Notes under the pieces: generated by a model | What the model saw: the letters and a program-made list of their open reading frames with translations, nothing else | Databases searched by the model: none | What the model was told of the DNA's origin: nothing | Shown here: positions 44,344 through 54,082 of the stretch, piece by piece | How positions within the stretch are numbered: position 1 is the first letter of the stretch | Layout: each line of letters opens with the position of its first letter | Translations under genes and position numbers: made by a program | Origin: Clostridia bacterium | GTDB taxonomy: Bacteria; Bacillota; TC1; UBA5767 | NCBI GenBank assembly: GCA_016887505.1 | Contig: CP069393.1 | Location: forward strand, 2,499,014-2,563,013 | Length of the DNA stretch: 64,000 bases | Direction: 5' to 3'

Positions 44344-47300
44344 ATGAACAAGACAGCAATTAAAAATTTTGCCATATGGGCGAGACGAAAATTAATTAGT
44401 GACATAACATACAAAGCGGGACTTTTAGGTATTAATGAAAAAGGGATTTCTGAACCATTAGCTATTTCTACTGATAATATCCAGTTCTTTGATATTGGTA
44501 CAGGAAAACCTACCGAAATAGCCAATGATGAAATAAAACAAAGAAAAGCACTTGTTACACGAATAAAAGAAAAGGAAAGTTCATCTGATTATAAAACAGC
44601 CTATCAATATGTAGTGGAAGAAGTAGCCTATACTTGGTTTAATAGACTGATTGCCATACGATTTATGGAGGTCAATGACTATCTACCTTCACGTGTTCGT
44701 GTGCTTTCTAGCCATACACAAGGTAAATCTGAACCGGATATTGTTACAACGCCATTCGATACAGATTTGGAATTCTCAGCTTATGAACAAGATAGAATCA
44801 TGCAGTTAAAAGACGAAAATAAACTGGATGAATTATTCCGCATGCTCTTTATTAAGCAATGTAATAAGTTAAATGAAGTGCTTCCAGGATTATTTGAAAA
44901 AACTTCTGACTACACAGAGCTATTATTAAATATATCATTTACAGATCAAGAAGGTATTGTAAATCACTTAATTAACGATATAGAAGAAGAAGATTTCAAG
45001 GAAGCTGTTGAGATTATTGGATGGTTGTATCAGTACTACAACACTGAGCCGAAAGATGAAGTGTTTGCTCTTCTTAAGAAAAAAATGAAAATTACTAAAG
45101 AACGCATACCGGCTGCAACACAGTTATTTACTCCTGATTGGATTGTAAGGTATATGGTAGAAAATTCACTTGGTCGATTATGGGTGGAAGGGCACTCTAA
45201 CGAAGTTTTAAAATCAGAATGGAAATATTATCTTGAAGAAGTCAATCAAGAAGAAAGTGTACAAGTAGAGTTAGAAAAAATAAGAGAAGAATATAAGGCA
45301 CTTGCTCCAGAAGATATCAAAATAATAGACCCATGTATGGGAAGTGGCCATATATTAGTGTATGCTTTTGATATACTTATGCAGATTTATGAAAGTCAAG
45401 GTTATACACAAAGAGATGCAGCTACAGCTATAATTGAAAACAATCTATATGGTTTAGATATCGATGACAGAGCATACCAGCTTGCATATTTTGCAGTCAT
45501 GATGATGGCTAGAAAATATGATCGAAGGTTTTTAACAAAGAAAATCGCGCCGAATTTACACTCAATAAAGGAAAGTAATGCAATTAAGAAATCTTACTTG
45601 AATTATTTTGGTAATTCATTGACCTATATAGATAAAAATAAAGCTATTCAACAATTAGAATATTTGTTGAATATTTATCACGATGCTAAAGAATACGGTT
45701 CTATTTTAAAGGTAGATAACTGCGATTGGGATTTGCTTAATCGATTTATAGATGATGTTATTGAAGAAGGGCAAATGACCCTTGAGAGTGTTAATGCAGA
45801 AAAATCTAAGTTTAGATTGAGAGAGATACTTGCTGTTGGAAAAATAATGGCAAAAAAATATAATGTTGTAATTACGAATCCGCCATACATGGGTTTAAGT
45901 GGTGGTAATGCAAAAATAAATAGATATGTCAAAGATAATTTTACGGATAGTAAATCAGATTTGTTTGCTGTTTTCATTGAAAGATGCAATCAAATGACAG
46001 AAAACAATTATTTTAATGCAATGATTACGCAACATGCGTGGATGTTTCTTTCAAGTTTTGAAAAAATGCGTTCTAAAATGTTGCTAAATGATATTATTAA
46101 TATGGCTCATCTTGGTGCTAGAGCTTTTGAAGAAATTGCGGGTGAAGTTGTGCAAACCACGACTTGGGTACAAAGGAAAAGCAATATTTCAAAATATAAA
46201 TCAATCTATAAAAGACTTGTAGATTTTAATAGTCAAAAAGGTAAAGAAGAAGCTTATTTAACTAATAATGAAATAATAAAATTTGCATCAAAGACAAGCT
46301 TTGAAAAAATACCGAGTAAACCCATAGCTTATTGGATGAGTGAAAACTTAATGAGTATTTATTCCAAAGGGAAAGCACTTGGAGAAATTGCAGCGCCTAG
46401 AAAAGGAAACTCAACATCGGATAATAATCGGTTTTTACGACTTTGGTTTGAAGTGTCAAAAGAAAAGATGAATCTTGAATCTACAGAAATCAGCCATGAC
46501 GATTCTATTCGAAGACGATGGTATCCTTATAATAAAGGAGGAGGTTATCGCAAGTGGTATGGTTTTAATGAGTATCTTATTGATTGGTATAATGACGCAG
46601 AAGAGATTAGAAAGATTAAAACATCTGTAATAGCCAATTATAAATATTTTATGAAACCTGGCTTAACTTGGTCAACTGTTTCTAGTAATAATTTTAGTAT
46701 ACGGTGGTTTGATGAAGGATATATTTTTGATAATGGAGGTTGTTGCATTTTTGAGCTAGGAAATAAGCGATCTTACTTGATGGCTCTATTAAATTCCTCT
46801 GTGTTCAAGTATATTTTTGGGCAATTAAACCCAACATTAAATTTTCAATCAGGTGAAGTAGCAAAATTCCCTGTGATTTTAGATAATAATAAAAGAATAG
46901 ATGATATTGCAAATAATAATGTTAGTATATCTAAATTTGATTGGGATTCTTATGAAACTTCGTGGGATTTCACTTCGCATCCTCTAGTAAAAGCGAAGAG
47001 AATTGAAGAGGTTAAAGATAATATAATTAAAAACTTCAAAATTTCAAAATTATTTAATTGTTGGGATGCTGAGTGTGCAATCAATTTTAAAACATTAAAG
47101 AAAAATGAAGAAGAACTCAATAATATTTTCATTGATATATATAATCTACAAGATGAGTTAACATCAGAAATAGATAATAAAAGTATAACAATCCGTAAAG
47201 CAGATTTAGTGCGAGATATAAAAAGTCTAGTATCTTATGCAGTTGGATGTATGTTTGGTCGTTATAGTCTTGATGAAGGTGGTCTTGTGTATGCAGGAGG

Positions 47301-47943
47301 ACAGTGGGATTCAGATAAGTATAGTTCCTTTATACCTGATAAAGATAATTGCATCCCAATAACAGATGAAGAATATTTTGAAGATGATATTGTTGGTCGA
47401 TTTGTTGAGTTTGTAAAAGTGGTTTATGGAAAAGAAACACTCGAAGAAAACCTTGATTTTATTGCAAAAGCCTTAGTAGGTAAAGGAGATTCTTCAAGAG
47501 AAGTTATACGAAACTATTTTATCAAAGACTTCTTTAAGGATCATATTAAAACTTATCAGAAGAGACCAATATATTGGTTATATGATAGTGGCAAACAAAA
47601 TGGTTTTAAAGCACTTATTTATATGCATCGCTACACAGCAGATACAACGGGAATAGTCCGTGTTGATTATCTTCATAAGATGCAGAAAATATATATTAGT
47701 GAGATTGATCGTATGCAAGATATGATTGAGAATAGTTCGCATGCAAGGGATGTTGCCCAGGCTGAGAAGCGAAAGGAAAAGCTGATAAAGCAATTAAAAG
47801 AAACCAAAGAGTATGATGAGAAAGTTGCTCATATTGCGCTTAGTCGTATTGAGATTGATCTTGATGATGGTGTAAAGGTTAATTATGATAAAGCTCAAAC
47901 AGCACAAGATGGTAAGAGATTAGATATATTAGCAAAAATATAA
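44344..47943 (+). CDS. pglX: PglX adenine-specific DNA methyltransferase of BREX
   Basis: 1199 residues, ATG 44344 with TTAGGAGG upstream. The methyltransferase core has motif I IIDPCMGSGHILVYAFD (about 330-346) and motif IV ITNPPYM (NPPY at residues 512-515). The C-terminal half holds a target-recognition-like region. PglX methylates a non-palindromic site of host DNA to mark self in type 1 BREX. Length is typical. It precedes pglZ by 57 bases. Confidence 0.93.
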   Translation: MNKTAIKNFAIWARRKLISDITYKAGLLGINEKGISEPLAISTDNIQFFDIGTGKPTEIANDEIKQRKALVTRIKEKESSSDYKTAYQYVVEEVAYTWFNRLIAIRFMEVNDYLPSRVRVLSSHTQGKSEPDIVTTPFDTDLEFSAYEQDRIMQLKDENKLDELFRMLFIKQCNKLNEVLPGLFEKTSDYTELLLNISFTDQEGIVNHLINDIEEEDFKEAVEIIGWLYQYYNTEPKDEVFALLKKKMKITKERIPAATQLFTPDWIVRYMVENSLGRLWVEGHSNEVLKSEWKYYLEEVNQEESVQVELEKIREEYKALAPEDIKIIDPCMGSGHILVYAFDILMQIYESQGYTQRDAATAIIENNLYGLDIDDRAYQLAYFAVMMMARKYDRRFLTKKIAPNLHSIKESNAIKKSYLNYFGNSLTYIDKNKAIQQLEYLLNIYHDAKEYGSILKVDNCDWDLLNRFIDDVIEEGQMTLESVNAEKSKFRLREILAVGKIMAKKYNVVITNPPYMGLSGGNAKINRYVKDNFTDSKSDLFAVFIERCNQMTENNYFNAMITQHAWMFLSSFEKMRSKMLLNDIINMAHLGARAFEEIAGEVVQTTTWVQRKSNISKYKSIYKRLVDFNSQKGKEEAYLTNNEIIKFASKTSFEKIPSKPIAYWMSENLMSIYSKGKALGEIAAPRKGNSTSDNNRFLRLWFEVSKEKMNLESTEISHDDSIRRRWYPYNKGGGYRKWYGFNEYLIDWYNDAEEIRKIKTSVIANYKYFMKPGLTWSTVSSNNFSIRWFDEGYIFDNGGCCIFELGNKRSYLMALLNSSVFKYIFGQLNPTLNFQSGEVAKFPVILDNNKRIDDIANNNVSISKFDWDSYETSWDFTSHPLVKAKRIEEVKDNIIKNFKISKLFNCWDAECAINFKTLKKNEEELNNIFIDIYNLQDELTSEIDNKSITIRKADLVRDIKSLVSYAVGCMFGRYSLDEGGLVYAGGQWDSDKYSSFIPDKDNCIPITDEEYFEDDIVGRFVEFVKVVYGKETLEENLDFIAKALVGKGDSSREVIRNYFIKDFFKDHIKTYQKRPIYWLYDSGKQNGFKALIYMHRYTADTTGIVRVDYLHKMQKIYISEIDRMQDMIENSSHARDVAQAEKRKEKLIKQLKETKEYDEKVAHIALSRIEIDLDDGVKVNYDKAQTAQDGKRLDILAKI

Positions 47944-48000
47944 TGGGGGTTAAAAGCCCTAACGATTTTATAGCAATAGAAGGATGTAGGCGGTGAAATA

Positions 48001-50514
48001 ATGACAGAACTAAATTTGAATCAAATAGTTGATAAATTAAATAATGAATTCAATTCTGATGTACGCAAACTGGTATTTTGGTATGATGCCAATGCCGAAT
48101 TTGTTTCGGATATTGAATCACTTGAATTAGAGAATGCCAGGGTCTTAAGACTTGAGCGAGATAATCAATTCCATATTAAGTACGTTTTAGAGCGTGAAGA
48201 TACTGAAACGAATTACTTGGTTTATGCGCCATTTCCAAAGCCTGCTCTTCGAGATAATCACCTAGCAGATACAATCCGTTATTCTAAGGAGTTTTTTGCA
48301 GATCGTACATCTTTGTTGGCTATTGATTTGGGCATTGATGAGAAGTACAAGCCTGTTTTACAGAAGTACAGCAAATTCTTTAAGGCAAAAGAGCGAATTC
48401 AGAAGTTTTATAATCTTGAAATTGAAAACTTTAATAAACAAGTCATTGAAACAGCACTGATGAGTGTTATCTGTAAAACGAAAGTTGTTTCTTTTGAAGA
48501 GATTGTTAGAACAATTATTGCAGAAGGTGACTTTGAAGAGAATAAATATCTAGTGGATTTTGAAAAGTATGATTTGACAGAACCATTTTGGAAAATGTGC
48601 GAAGAAACCTTTGGCTATACAGATATTACACCAACATTAACTAAATTTGTATATACATTGTTTGTGACTTATTCATCTAAAGTGATTCATACAGCACTGC
48701 CACAAGCATGGAAGAATTACTGTTCTTACAAATCAGGAAATATTATTGCTTTTCTGGACAGCTTAATGAATAGCATAATCTACAACGATGTTTTTGAAGA
48801 ACTGTCTCAAATGACTTATAACCAGTTAAAGGGAGATACAGTCTTTGAACGCATAGATGTTGAAGAATTGATTGATTGTGAGCTGTTCCGTAAAATAGAT
48901 GTTTTTGTTATAAAGTGGTTAATTGAAAGACTTGAGAATGAAGATGTTGATGCTAAATTGAATGGTGCTTTGATACCGGATATTTGTCAAAAAAGAAGAA
49001 AGATGCATTATGGGAAAACGTATGAATCTCATTATTATGTGCTTGAAAATGCCTACCACTTGATCAAGGCAGCTAGATATGAACCTAAGAAAGAGATGGA
49101 TGCCATAATAAAAGAATATGTAACAAAAGATTATTCCGTTGACCAAAACTACAGGTATTTTTATTATCATTTTGATAAAATTTCAAATAATACGCCTTAT
49201 GATACGCTCCGTGATCTTATAGAGAATATTTACACGAACAGGTTCTTGGATAAACTGTCAGTGGCTTGGACTAGAGCCTTTGAAGAGAATAAGGCAAAAG
49301 CAGGAATTTTAAAGCAACAAGAGTTTTTCAATAAATATTTGAAATCAGCAAAAGAGCGTACGGTGGTAATCATTTCAGATGCACTGAGATATGAAGTGGG
49401 TCAAACGTTATTGAATCGATTGGATAATGATGAGAAATGTACAGCTTCATTAACTCCGATGATGTGTGTTTTACCTTCATATACAAGATTTGGAATGTCA
49501 GCGTTACTGCCACATAAAGAATTAGTTATGAGTAATGACTTTAAGGTATTAGTTGATGGCAAAGTATGTGATGATTTAAAAACAAGAGAACAAATCTTGA
49601 AGTCTTATGTACCAAATAGTAAAACGGTTCAATTTGATGATATAAAGAACATGAAAATTTCTGACTTAAAGGAGATCTTTACAGGGCAAGACATTGTATA
49701 TGTTTATCATAATCAAGTGGATGCCAGAGGTGATAAATTAAACACAGAGAATGAAGTGTTCACTGCATGTGAAGAAGCAGTTGAAGAGATTCATACAATG
49801 ATTAAAAGGCTTACAAGTGCAAACAATATTCACTTTATAATTACTGCAGATCATGGATTTATCTATAAACGAGACAAACTTGCTGAAAGTGATAAAATTA
49901 GTGGGTTTGATAAAAAGAACGCTTTTATAGGAAGACGTTATATTGTAGCCGATGAACCTGTAAATGCAGATGGCATAGCAAGCGTTTTTTTAGGTGATAT
50001 ATTAAATAATGATGATCAAAGAGTTGTATCGGTCCCTGTAGGTAGTGATGTATTTAAAGTATCCGGTGGTGGTCAGAACTTTGTTCACGGCGGCGCATCG
50101 ATCCAGGAATTAATCATCCCGGTTATTGATGTGAAAACCAATAAATATCATACAGAAACTAAATCTGTAAGCATTGGATTAGTAAGTTTAGTTAATAAGA
50201 TTACCAATCTTACTACAAACCTAGATTTCATTCAATCTGATCCTGTTTCAGATGTTTTCAAAGAAACAACTTATAAAGTATTCTTTATTTCAGATGACAA
50301 TGAGAAAATATCCAATGACAATTTATATGTAGCTGATAAAAAAGATAAAGATGCTAGCAAACGAATATTCCGTTTGAAATTTACATTTAAAAATAAGAAA
50401 TATGATAGAAACAGGAAATATTATCTCGTTGCCTATGATGAGAAGAATTCATTAGAAGTCATAAGACACGAAATCCAAATGGATTTGGCGTTTGTAGATG
50501 ACTTTGGCTTCTAA
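48001..50514 (+). CDS. pglZ: PglZ alkaline-phosphatase-like BREX protein
   Basis: 837 residues, ATG 48001 with AGGATGTAGGCGG upstream. The catalytic core of the alkaline-phosphatase superfamily is visible: VVIISDALRYEVGQTLLNRL (about 457-476), then HNQVDARGD and TADHGFIYKRD (about 615-630). PglZ is required for BREX and has nuclease or phosphatase activity in studied homologues. It precedes brxL by 23 bases. Confidence 0.92.
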   Translation: MTELNLNQIVDKLNNEFNSDVRKLVFWYDANAEFVSDIESLELENARVLRLERDNQFHIKYVLEREDTETNYLVYAPFPKPALRDNHLADTIRYSKEFFADRTSLLAIDLGIDEKYKPVLQKYSKFFKAKERIQKFYNLEIENFNKQVIETALMSVICKTKVVSFEEIVRTIIAEGDFEENKYLVDFEKYDLTEPFWKMCEETFGYTDITPTLTKFVYTLFVTYSSKVIHTALPQAWKNYCSYKSGNIIAFLDSLMNSIIYNDVFEELSQMTYNQLKGDTVFERIDVEELIDCELFRKIDVFVIKWLIERLENEDVDAKLNGALIPDICQKRRKMHYGKTYESHYYVLENAYHLIKAARYEPKKEMDAIIKEYVTKDYSVDQNYRYFYYHFDKISNNTPYDTLRDLIENIYTNRFLDKLSVAWTRAFEENKAKAGILKQQEFFNKYLKSAKERTVVIISDALRYEVGQTLLNRLDNDEKCTASLTPMMCVLPSYTRFGMSALLPHKELVMSNDFKVLVDGKVCDDLKTREQILKSYVPNSKTVQFDDIKNMKISDLKEIFTGQDIVYVYHNQVDARGDKLNTENEVFTACEEAVEEIHTMIKRLTSANNIHFIITADHGFIYKRDKLAESDKISGFDKKNAFIGRRYIVADEPVNADGIASVFLGDILNNDDQRVVSVPVGSDVFKVSGGGQNFVHGGASIQELIIPVIDVKTNKYHTETKSVSIGLVSLVNKITNLTTNLDFIQSDPVSDVFKETTYKVFFISDDNEKISNDNLYVADKKDKDASKRIFRLKFTFKNKKYDRNRKYYLVAYDEKNSLEVIRHEIQMDLAFVDDFGF

Positions 50515-50537
50515 ATAAGATGCAGGAGGAAATCAGA

Positions 50538-52607
50538 ATGATTAAAGAAGATATAATTGAAGAAATGGATAATCCAACTGCTGTGCTTAACAAAAAACTT
50601 AGGCAGTACTTTGATGGAAAAATAGTCCGTAAAGATCTAACTAAATCCATCAAAGAAGGTGCAAATGTTCCTGTATATGTTTTGGAATTTCTTCTAGGGC
50701 AATACTGCAGTTCGGATGATCCTGAGATTATTGAAGAAGGTGTAAGTACAGTTAAAAGAATCTTAGCTGATAATTTTGTTCGTCCAGATGAAGCACAAAA
50801 AGTGTTGTCAGTGCTGAGAGAGCGTGGAAGCTATACAGTTATTGACAGAATTACAGCAAAGCTTAATATCAAAGAAGATAGATATGAAGCAGAATTTTCT
50901 AATCTAGGTGTGTCAAATATTCTTTTAGAACCTTCTTATGTATCTGACTTTGACAGATTATTGGTCGGAGGCATTTGGTGCATTGTTCAGCTAGAGTATG
51001 AGTTTGATGAAGAAGATAGAAGATCAACACCAATACGTGTGCGAAAGTTAACGCCTATTCAGATGCCACATGTTAATTTAGAAGAATATAAAATTGCCAG
51101 AGCAGAATTTACAAAGTCTGAATGGATTGATGTTTTACTTCGATCAACTGGTATGGAATCAAATAAGTTTACTGAAAGAGAAAAATGGCTATTACTGGCT
51201 AGAATGATACCATTGGTAGAAAACAACTTCAATTTGTGTGAATTAGGACCAAGAAGTACAGGAAAATCACATATTTACAAAGAAATATCCCCCAATAGTA
51301 TCTTGGTTTCAGGCGGTCAAACTACAGTTGCTAATCTATTTTACAACATGGCAAGGAAAACCGTTGGACTTGTAGGTATGTGGGATTGTGTAGCCTTTGA
51401 TGAAGTTGCAGGTATTACTTTTAAAGATAAAGATGGCATACAGATTATGAAGGACTATATGGCATCTGGTTCTTTTGCACGTGGTAAAGAAGAGAAAGCA
51501 GCAAGTGCTTCTATGGTGTTTGTAGGTAATATCAATCAGAGTGTAGATGTACTCCTTAAAACCTCACATTTATTTGATCCTTTTCCAGAAGCAATGGCTT
51601 ACGACACAGCATTTCTTGATCGGATGCATTGTTATGTACCTGGGTGGGAGATACCTAAATATAGACCGAATTTCTTTACAGACGAATATGGATTCATTAC
51701 GGATTATTTATCAGAAGTTATGAGAGAACTTCGAAAAGAACAATTTAGTGATGTTAGCGATAAGTTTTTTAAGTTTGGTTCAAACCTGAATCAACGGGAT
51801 GTTATTGCTGTTAGAAAAATGATTTCTGGTTTTACCAAATTATTATATCCTAATGGAAAATTTATGAAAGAAGACATTGCTGAGATCATGACAATCTCTC
51901 TAGAAATGCGACGTAGAGTAAAAGAGCAGCTTAAAAAGATCGGTGGAATGGAATTCTATGATGTGAATTTTTCATATGTAGATAACGAAACTTTTGAAGA
52001 AAACTATGTTTCAGTCATGGAGCAAGGTGGGGGCAAACTAATACCTGAAGGCATGACCAATCCTGGACATGTATATACGGTATCAAGAGGAAAAACAGGT
52101 ATGACAGGCGTATATCGTCTTGAGACACAGGTATTACCTGGAACTGGTAAATTTGAAAGAACCGGTTTAGGTTCGGATCGAGATGCAAAAGAAGCTACTA
52201 ATACTGCATTTAACTATTTAAAAGCATATGGGAAGTCAATAAGTAACTCGATCAGTACCACTTCAAAAGATTATATTGTTAATTATCAAGATCTTAATGG
52301 GCTGGGGATGACAAATAAGTTGACATTGCCATCACTAATTGCAATTTGTTCAGCAGCTCTTAGCAAATCTACATTATCAAGCATGGCTGTTCTTGGTGAT
52401 ATTAGCATCAGTGGTACGATTATTGATGTTGATGAATTGGCAAGCACATTGCAAGTGTGTTTAGACAATGGTGCTAAAAAAGTATTATTGCCAATCACAG
52501 CGGCAGCAAGCCTTGGAACTGTTCCTTCAGATTTAGTGGGAGCATTTAGTTTGATATTTTATTCTACTCCGCAGGAGGCTGTTTTTAAGGCGCTTGGGGT
52601 TGAGTAA
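50538..52607 (+). CDS. brxL: BrxL Lon-like AAA+ BREX protein
   Basis: 689 residues from ATG 50538, with AGGAGGA at 50524-50530 (ATG 50520 lies before the site). It has the AAA+ Walker A LGPRSTGKSHIYKEIS (about 235-250) and a C-terminal Lon-like domain (GDISISGTIIDVDELAST, LLPITAAASLGTVPSDL). The Lys of the Ser/Lys dyad of Lon, expected just after the GDISISG strand, is not obvious (DVDELAST), so protease activity is doubtful; BrxL homologues are known as DNA-translocating AAA+ rings. It is the last standard type 1 BREX gene. Confidence 0.9.
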   Translation: MIKEDIIEEMDNPTAVLNKKLRQYFDGKIVRKDLTKSIKEGANVPVYVLEFLLGQYCSSDDPEIIEEGVSTVKRILADNFVRPDEAQKVLSVLRERGSYTVIDRITAKLNIKEDRYEAEFSNLGVSNILLEPSYVSDFDRLLVGGIWCIVQLEYEFDEEDRRSTPIRVRKLTPIQMPHVNLEEYKIARAEFTKSEWIDVLLRSTGMESNKFTEREKWLLLARMIPLVENNFNLCELGPRSTGKSHIYKEISPNSILVSGGQTTVANLFYNMARKTVGLVGMWDCVAFDEVAGITFKDKDGIQIMKDYMASGSFARGKEEKAASASMVFVGNINQSVDVLLKTSHLFDPFPEAMAYDTAFLDRMHCYVPGWEIPKYRPNFFTDEYGFITDYLSEVMRELRKEQFSDVSDKFFKFGSNLNQRDVIAVRKMISGFTKLLYPNGKFMKEDIAEIMTISLEMRRRVKEQLKKIGGMEFYDVNFSYVDNETFEENYVSVMEQGGGKLIPEGMTNPGHVYTVSRGKTGMTGVYRLETQVLPGTGKFERTGLGSDRDAKEATNTAFNYLKAYGKSISNSISTTSKDYIVNYQDLNGLGMTNKLTLPSLIAICSAALSKSTLSSMAVLGDISISGTIIDVDELASTLQVCLDNGAKKVLLPITAAASLGTVPSDLVGAFSLIFYSTPQEAVFKALGVE

Positions 52608-52623
52608 GGGAGGAAGTAAAGTA

Positions 52624-53292
52624 ATGGGAGAAAAATTGGATTTAGTAAATGAAGAAATGAAATTATTTGAAAAATTACAAGTTTTAGTAAAAGAAGCTAG
52701 AGAATCTATTAAGAAGCATGAAACATGGGGAAAAAAACAAGAAGAGAGATATTCAGAAATGGCACAATCGGCTCATGATTTACATATGATGCTGAAAGAA
52801 AGAGGATATGAACCTAAACATCATAGGTATATGTATGAAAATAGAGAAGTGCCCGTTGAAAATCTGGAATTTTACAACCATATACATCCTGTAGAAGATT
52901 TAATAGCATTTATTAATGATATGGATGCAAATAATGATCCAGAAGATAGTACAATTGGTGAAAAATTTAAGTTGAAAATTTATACTAGAAGGTGGAATCA
53001 CTATGATACCTATTCATTAACTAGAACTGTTGGTGGATGGGATTTAGAAGCGATAGCTACGTATAACTCTGGAAATTGTGATAAAAAAGGGGACCCTTTT
53101 TTATATAAGGTACTAGATCACGATATGGTTTCTTACCCATATAATATTGGTGACTTATTAGAATGGATTTGGGAAAAGGCTTATGAAGGATTAGAAAAGA
53201 ATGATGTTCAAAAAGCAATTAATGAATTGGGAGAATGGATAAGCTTATGTGAAAAAAATGTCCCAAGAGGAATATTTGAGGAACTACTATGA
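52624..53292 (+). CDS. Unknown protein paired with cyclase-like gene
   Basis: 222 residues from ATG 52624 with GGGAGGA at 52608-52614. The N-terminal 70 residues form a charged helical segment (NEEMKLFEKLQVLVKEARES). The C-terminal half, with YSLTRTVGGWDLEAIATYNS and DKKGDPFLYKVLDHDMVSYP, looks like a compact alpha/beta domain that I have seen in integron-cassette-type hypothetical proteins, from memory. It has no membrane helix. Its stop overlaps the cyclase-like start by 4 bases (ATGA), so the two are translationally coupled and likely act together. Confidence 0.72.
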   Translation: MGEKLDLVNEEMKLFEKLQVLVKEARESIKKHETWGKKQEERYSEMAQSAHDLHMMLKERGYEPKHHRYMYENREVPVENLEFYNHIHPVEDLIAFINDMDANNDPEDSTIGEKFKLKIYTRRWNHYDTYSLTRTVGGWDLEAIATYNSGNCDKKGDPFLYKVLDHDMVSYPYNIGDLLEWIWEKAYEGLEKNDVQKAINELGEWISLCEKNVPRGIFEELL

Positions 53293-54023
53293 TAAAGAGT
53301 GAAGACAAATATGAGATTAAAAAAAATCTTGGAGCAGTAGCATTTTTAGATGTTTTAGGTTGGAAAGGCTTATGGCAGGAGAATCCTGCGGCAATTGAAT
53401 CGTTGCACTCTTTAATCCTAAAAACTAGAGAAAAATCAGAGGAAATAACACTAGAATATAGTGATGTTAAAGAACTCAGAGGGAAAAGTAATATCACTAC
53501 TGTTTTAAGTATTTCAGATACTATTGCTGTTTTCACATCTGCATCCCCAAGTATTGCATTGGACATACAGTCTAAAATATGTTCATGGTTACTAGAATAC
53601 GCTTTGAGTCAAAGTATTCCACTAAGGGGTGCAATAAGTTATGGAGAATATTCAATTAAAGATAACATAATGCTTGGTTATGCAGTTGATGAAGCAGCAA
53701 GTTGGCATGAAACGACGGATTGGATTGGGGTAGTCATTACTCCGTCAGCAAAATTTCAAGCTAATGTAGATTCCCTGGAAAAAGTAACATCTTATCAAAA
53801 AATTCCTTTTAAAAGAACAATCAAGAACTTAGATTTATGTGTTGACTGGATGTTTAATAATAGGGAAGAGTTACTGGATATTATAAATAGAAAAGGACCA
53901 CATATACCTGAAATTGCGCCCAAATATTTGAACACTTTAGCTTTTCTTAATATTAATAAAAGAGAACAAACCGCAATCAAAATGGGAATTAATGTGGATA
54001 TATGTTTCAATCAGATTAATTGA
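53289..54023 (+). CDS. Class III nucleotide cyclase-like protein
   Basis: 244 residues, ATG 53289. The layout fits a class III cyclase catalytic domain: AVAFLDVLGWKGLW with D21 at the first metal position, SISDTIAVF with D77 at the second, RGAISYGEYS as the central strand-turn, and LGYAVDEAASWHE at the place of the canonical VNxAAR. The usual Asn and Arg of that last motif are replaced (D, S/W), so catalysis is uncertain. Uridylate and cytidylate cyclases of Pycsar anti-phage systems have this fold, but usually with an effector gene. Here the only partner is the unknown gene at 52624. Defence is inferred from the island. Confidence 0.7.
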   Translation: MIKSEDKYEIKKNLGAVAFLDVLGWKGLWQENPAAIESLHSLILKTREKSEEITLEYSDVKELRGKSNITTVLSISDTIAVFTSASPSIALDIQSKICSWLLEYALSQSIPLRGAISYGEYSIKDNIMLGYAVDEAASWHETTDWIGVVITPSAKFQANVDSLEKVTSYQKIPFKRTIKNLDLCVDWMFNNREELLDIINRKGPHIPEIAPKYLNTLAFLNINKREQTAIKMGINVDICFNQIN

Positions 54024-54082
54024 AACGTAACGAGTATTATAAATTTAGCAAAAAGTATTTAGGGTGATTGGGAGAAGCTAAA

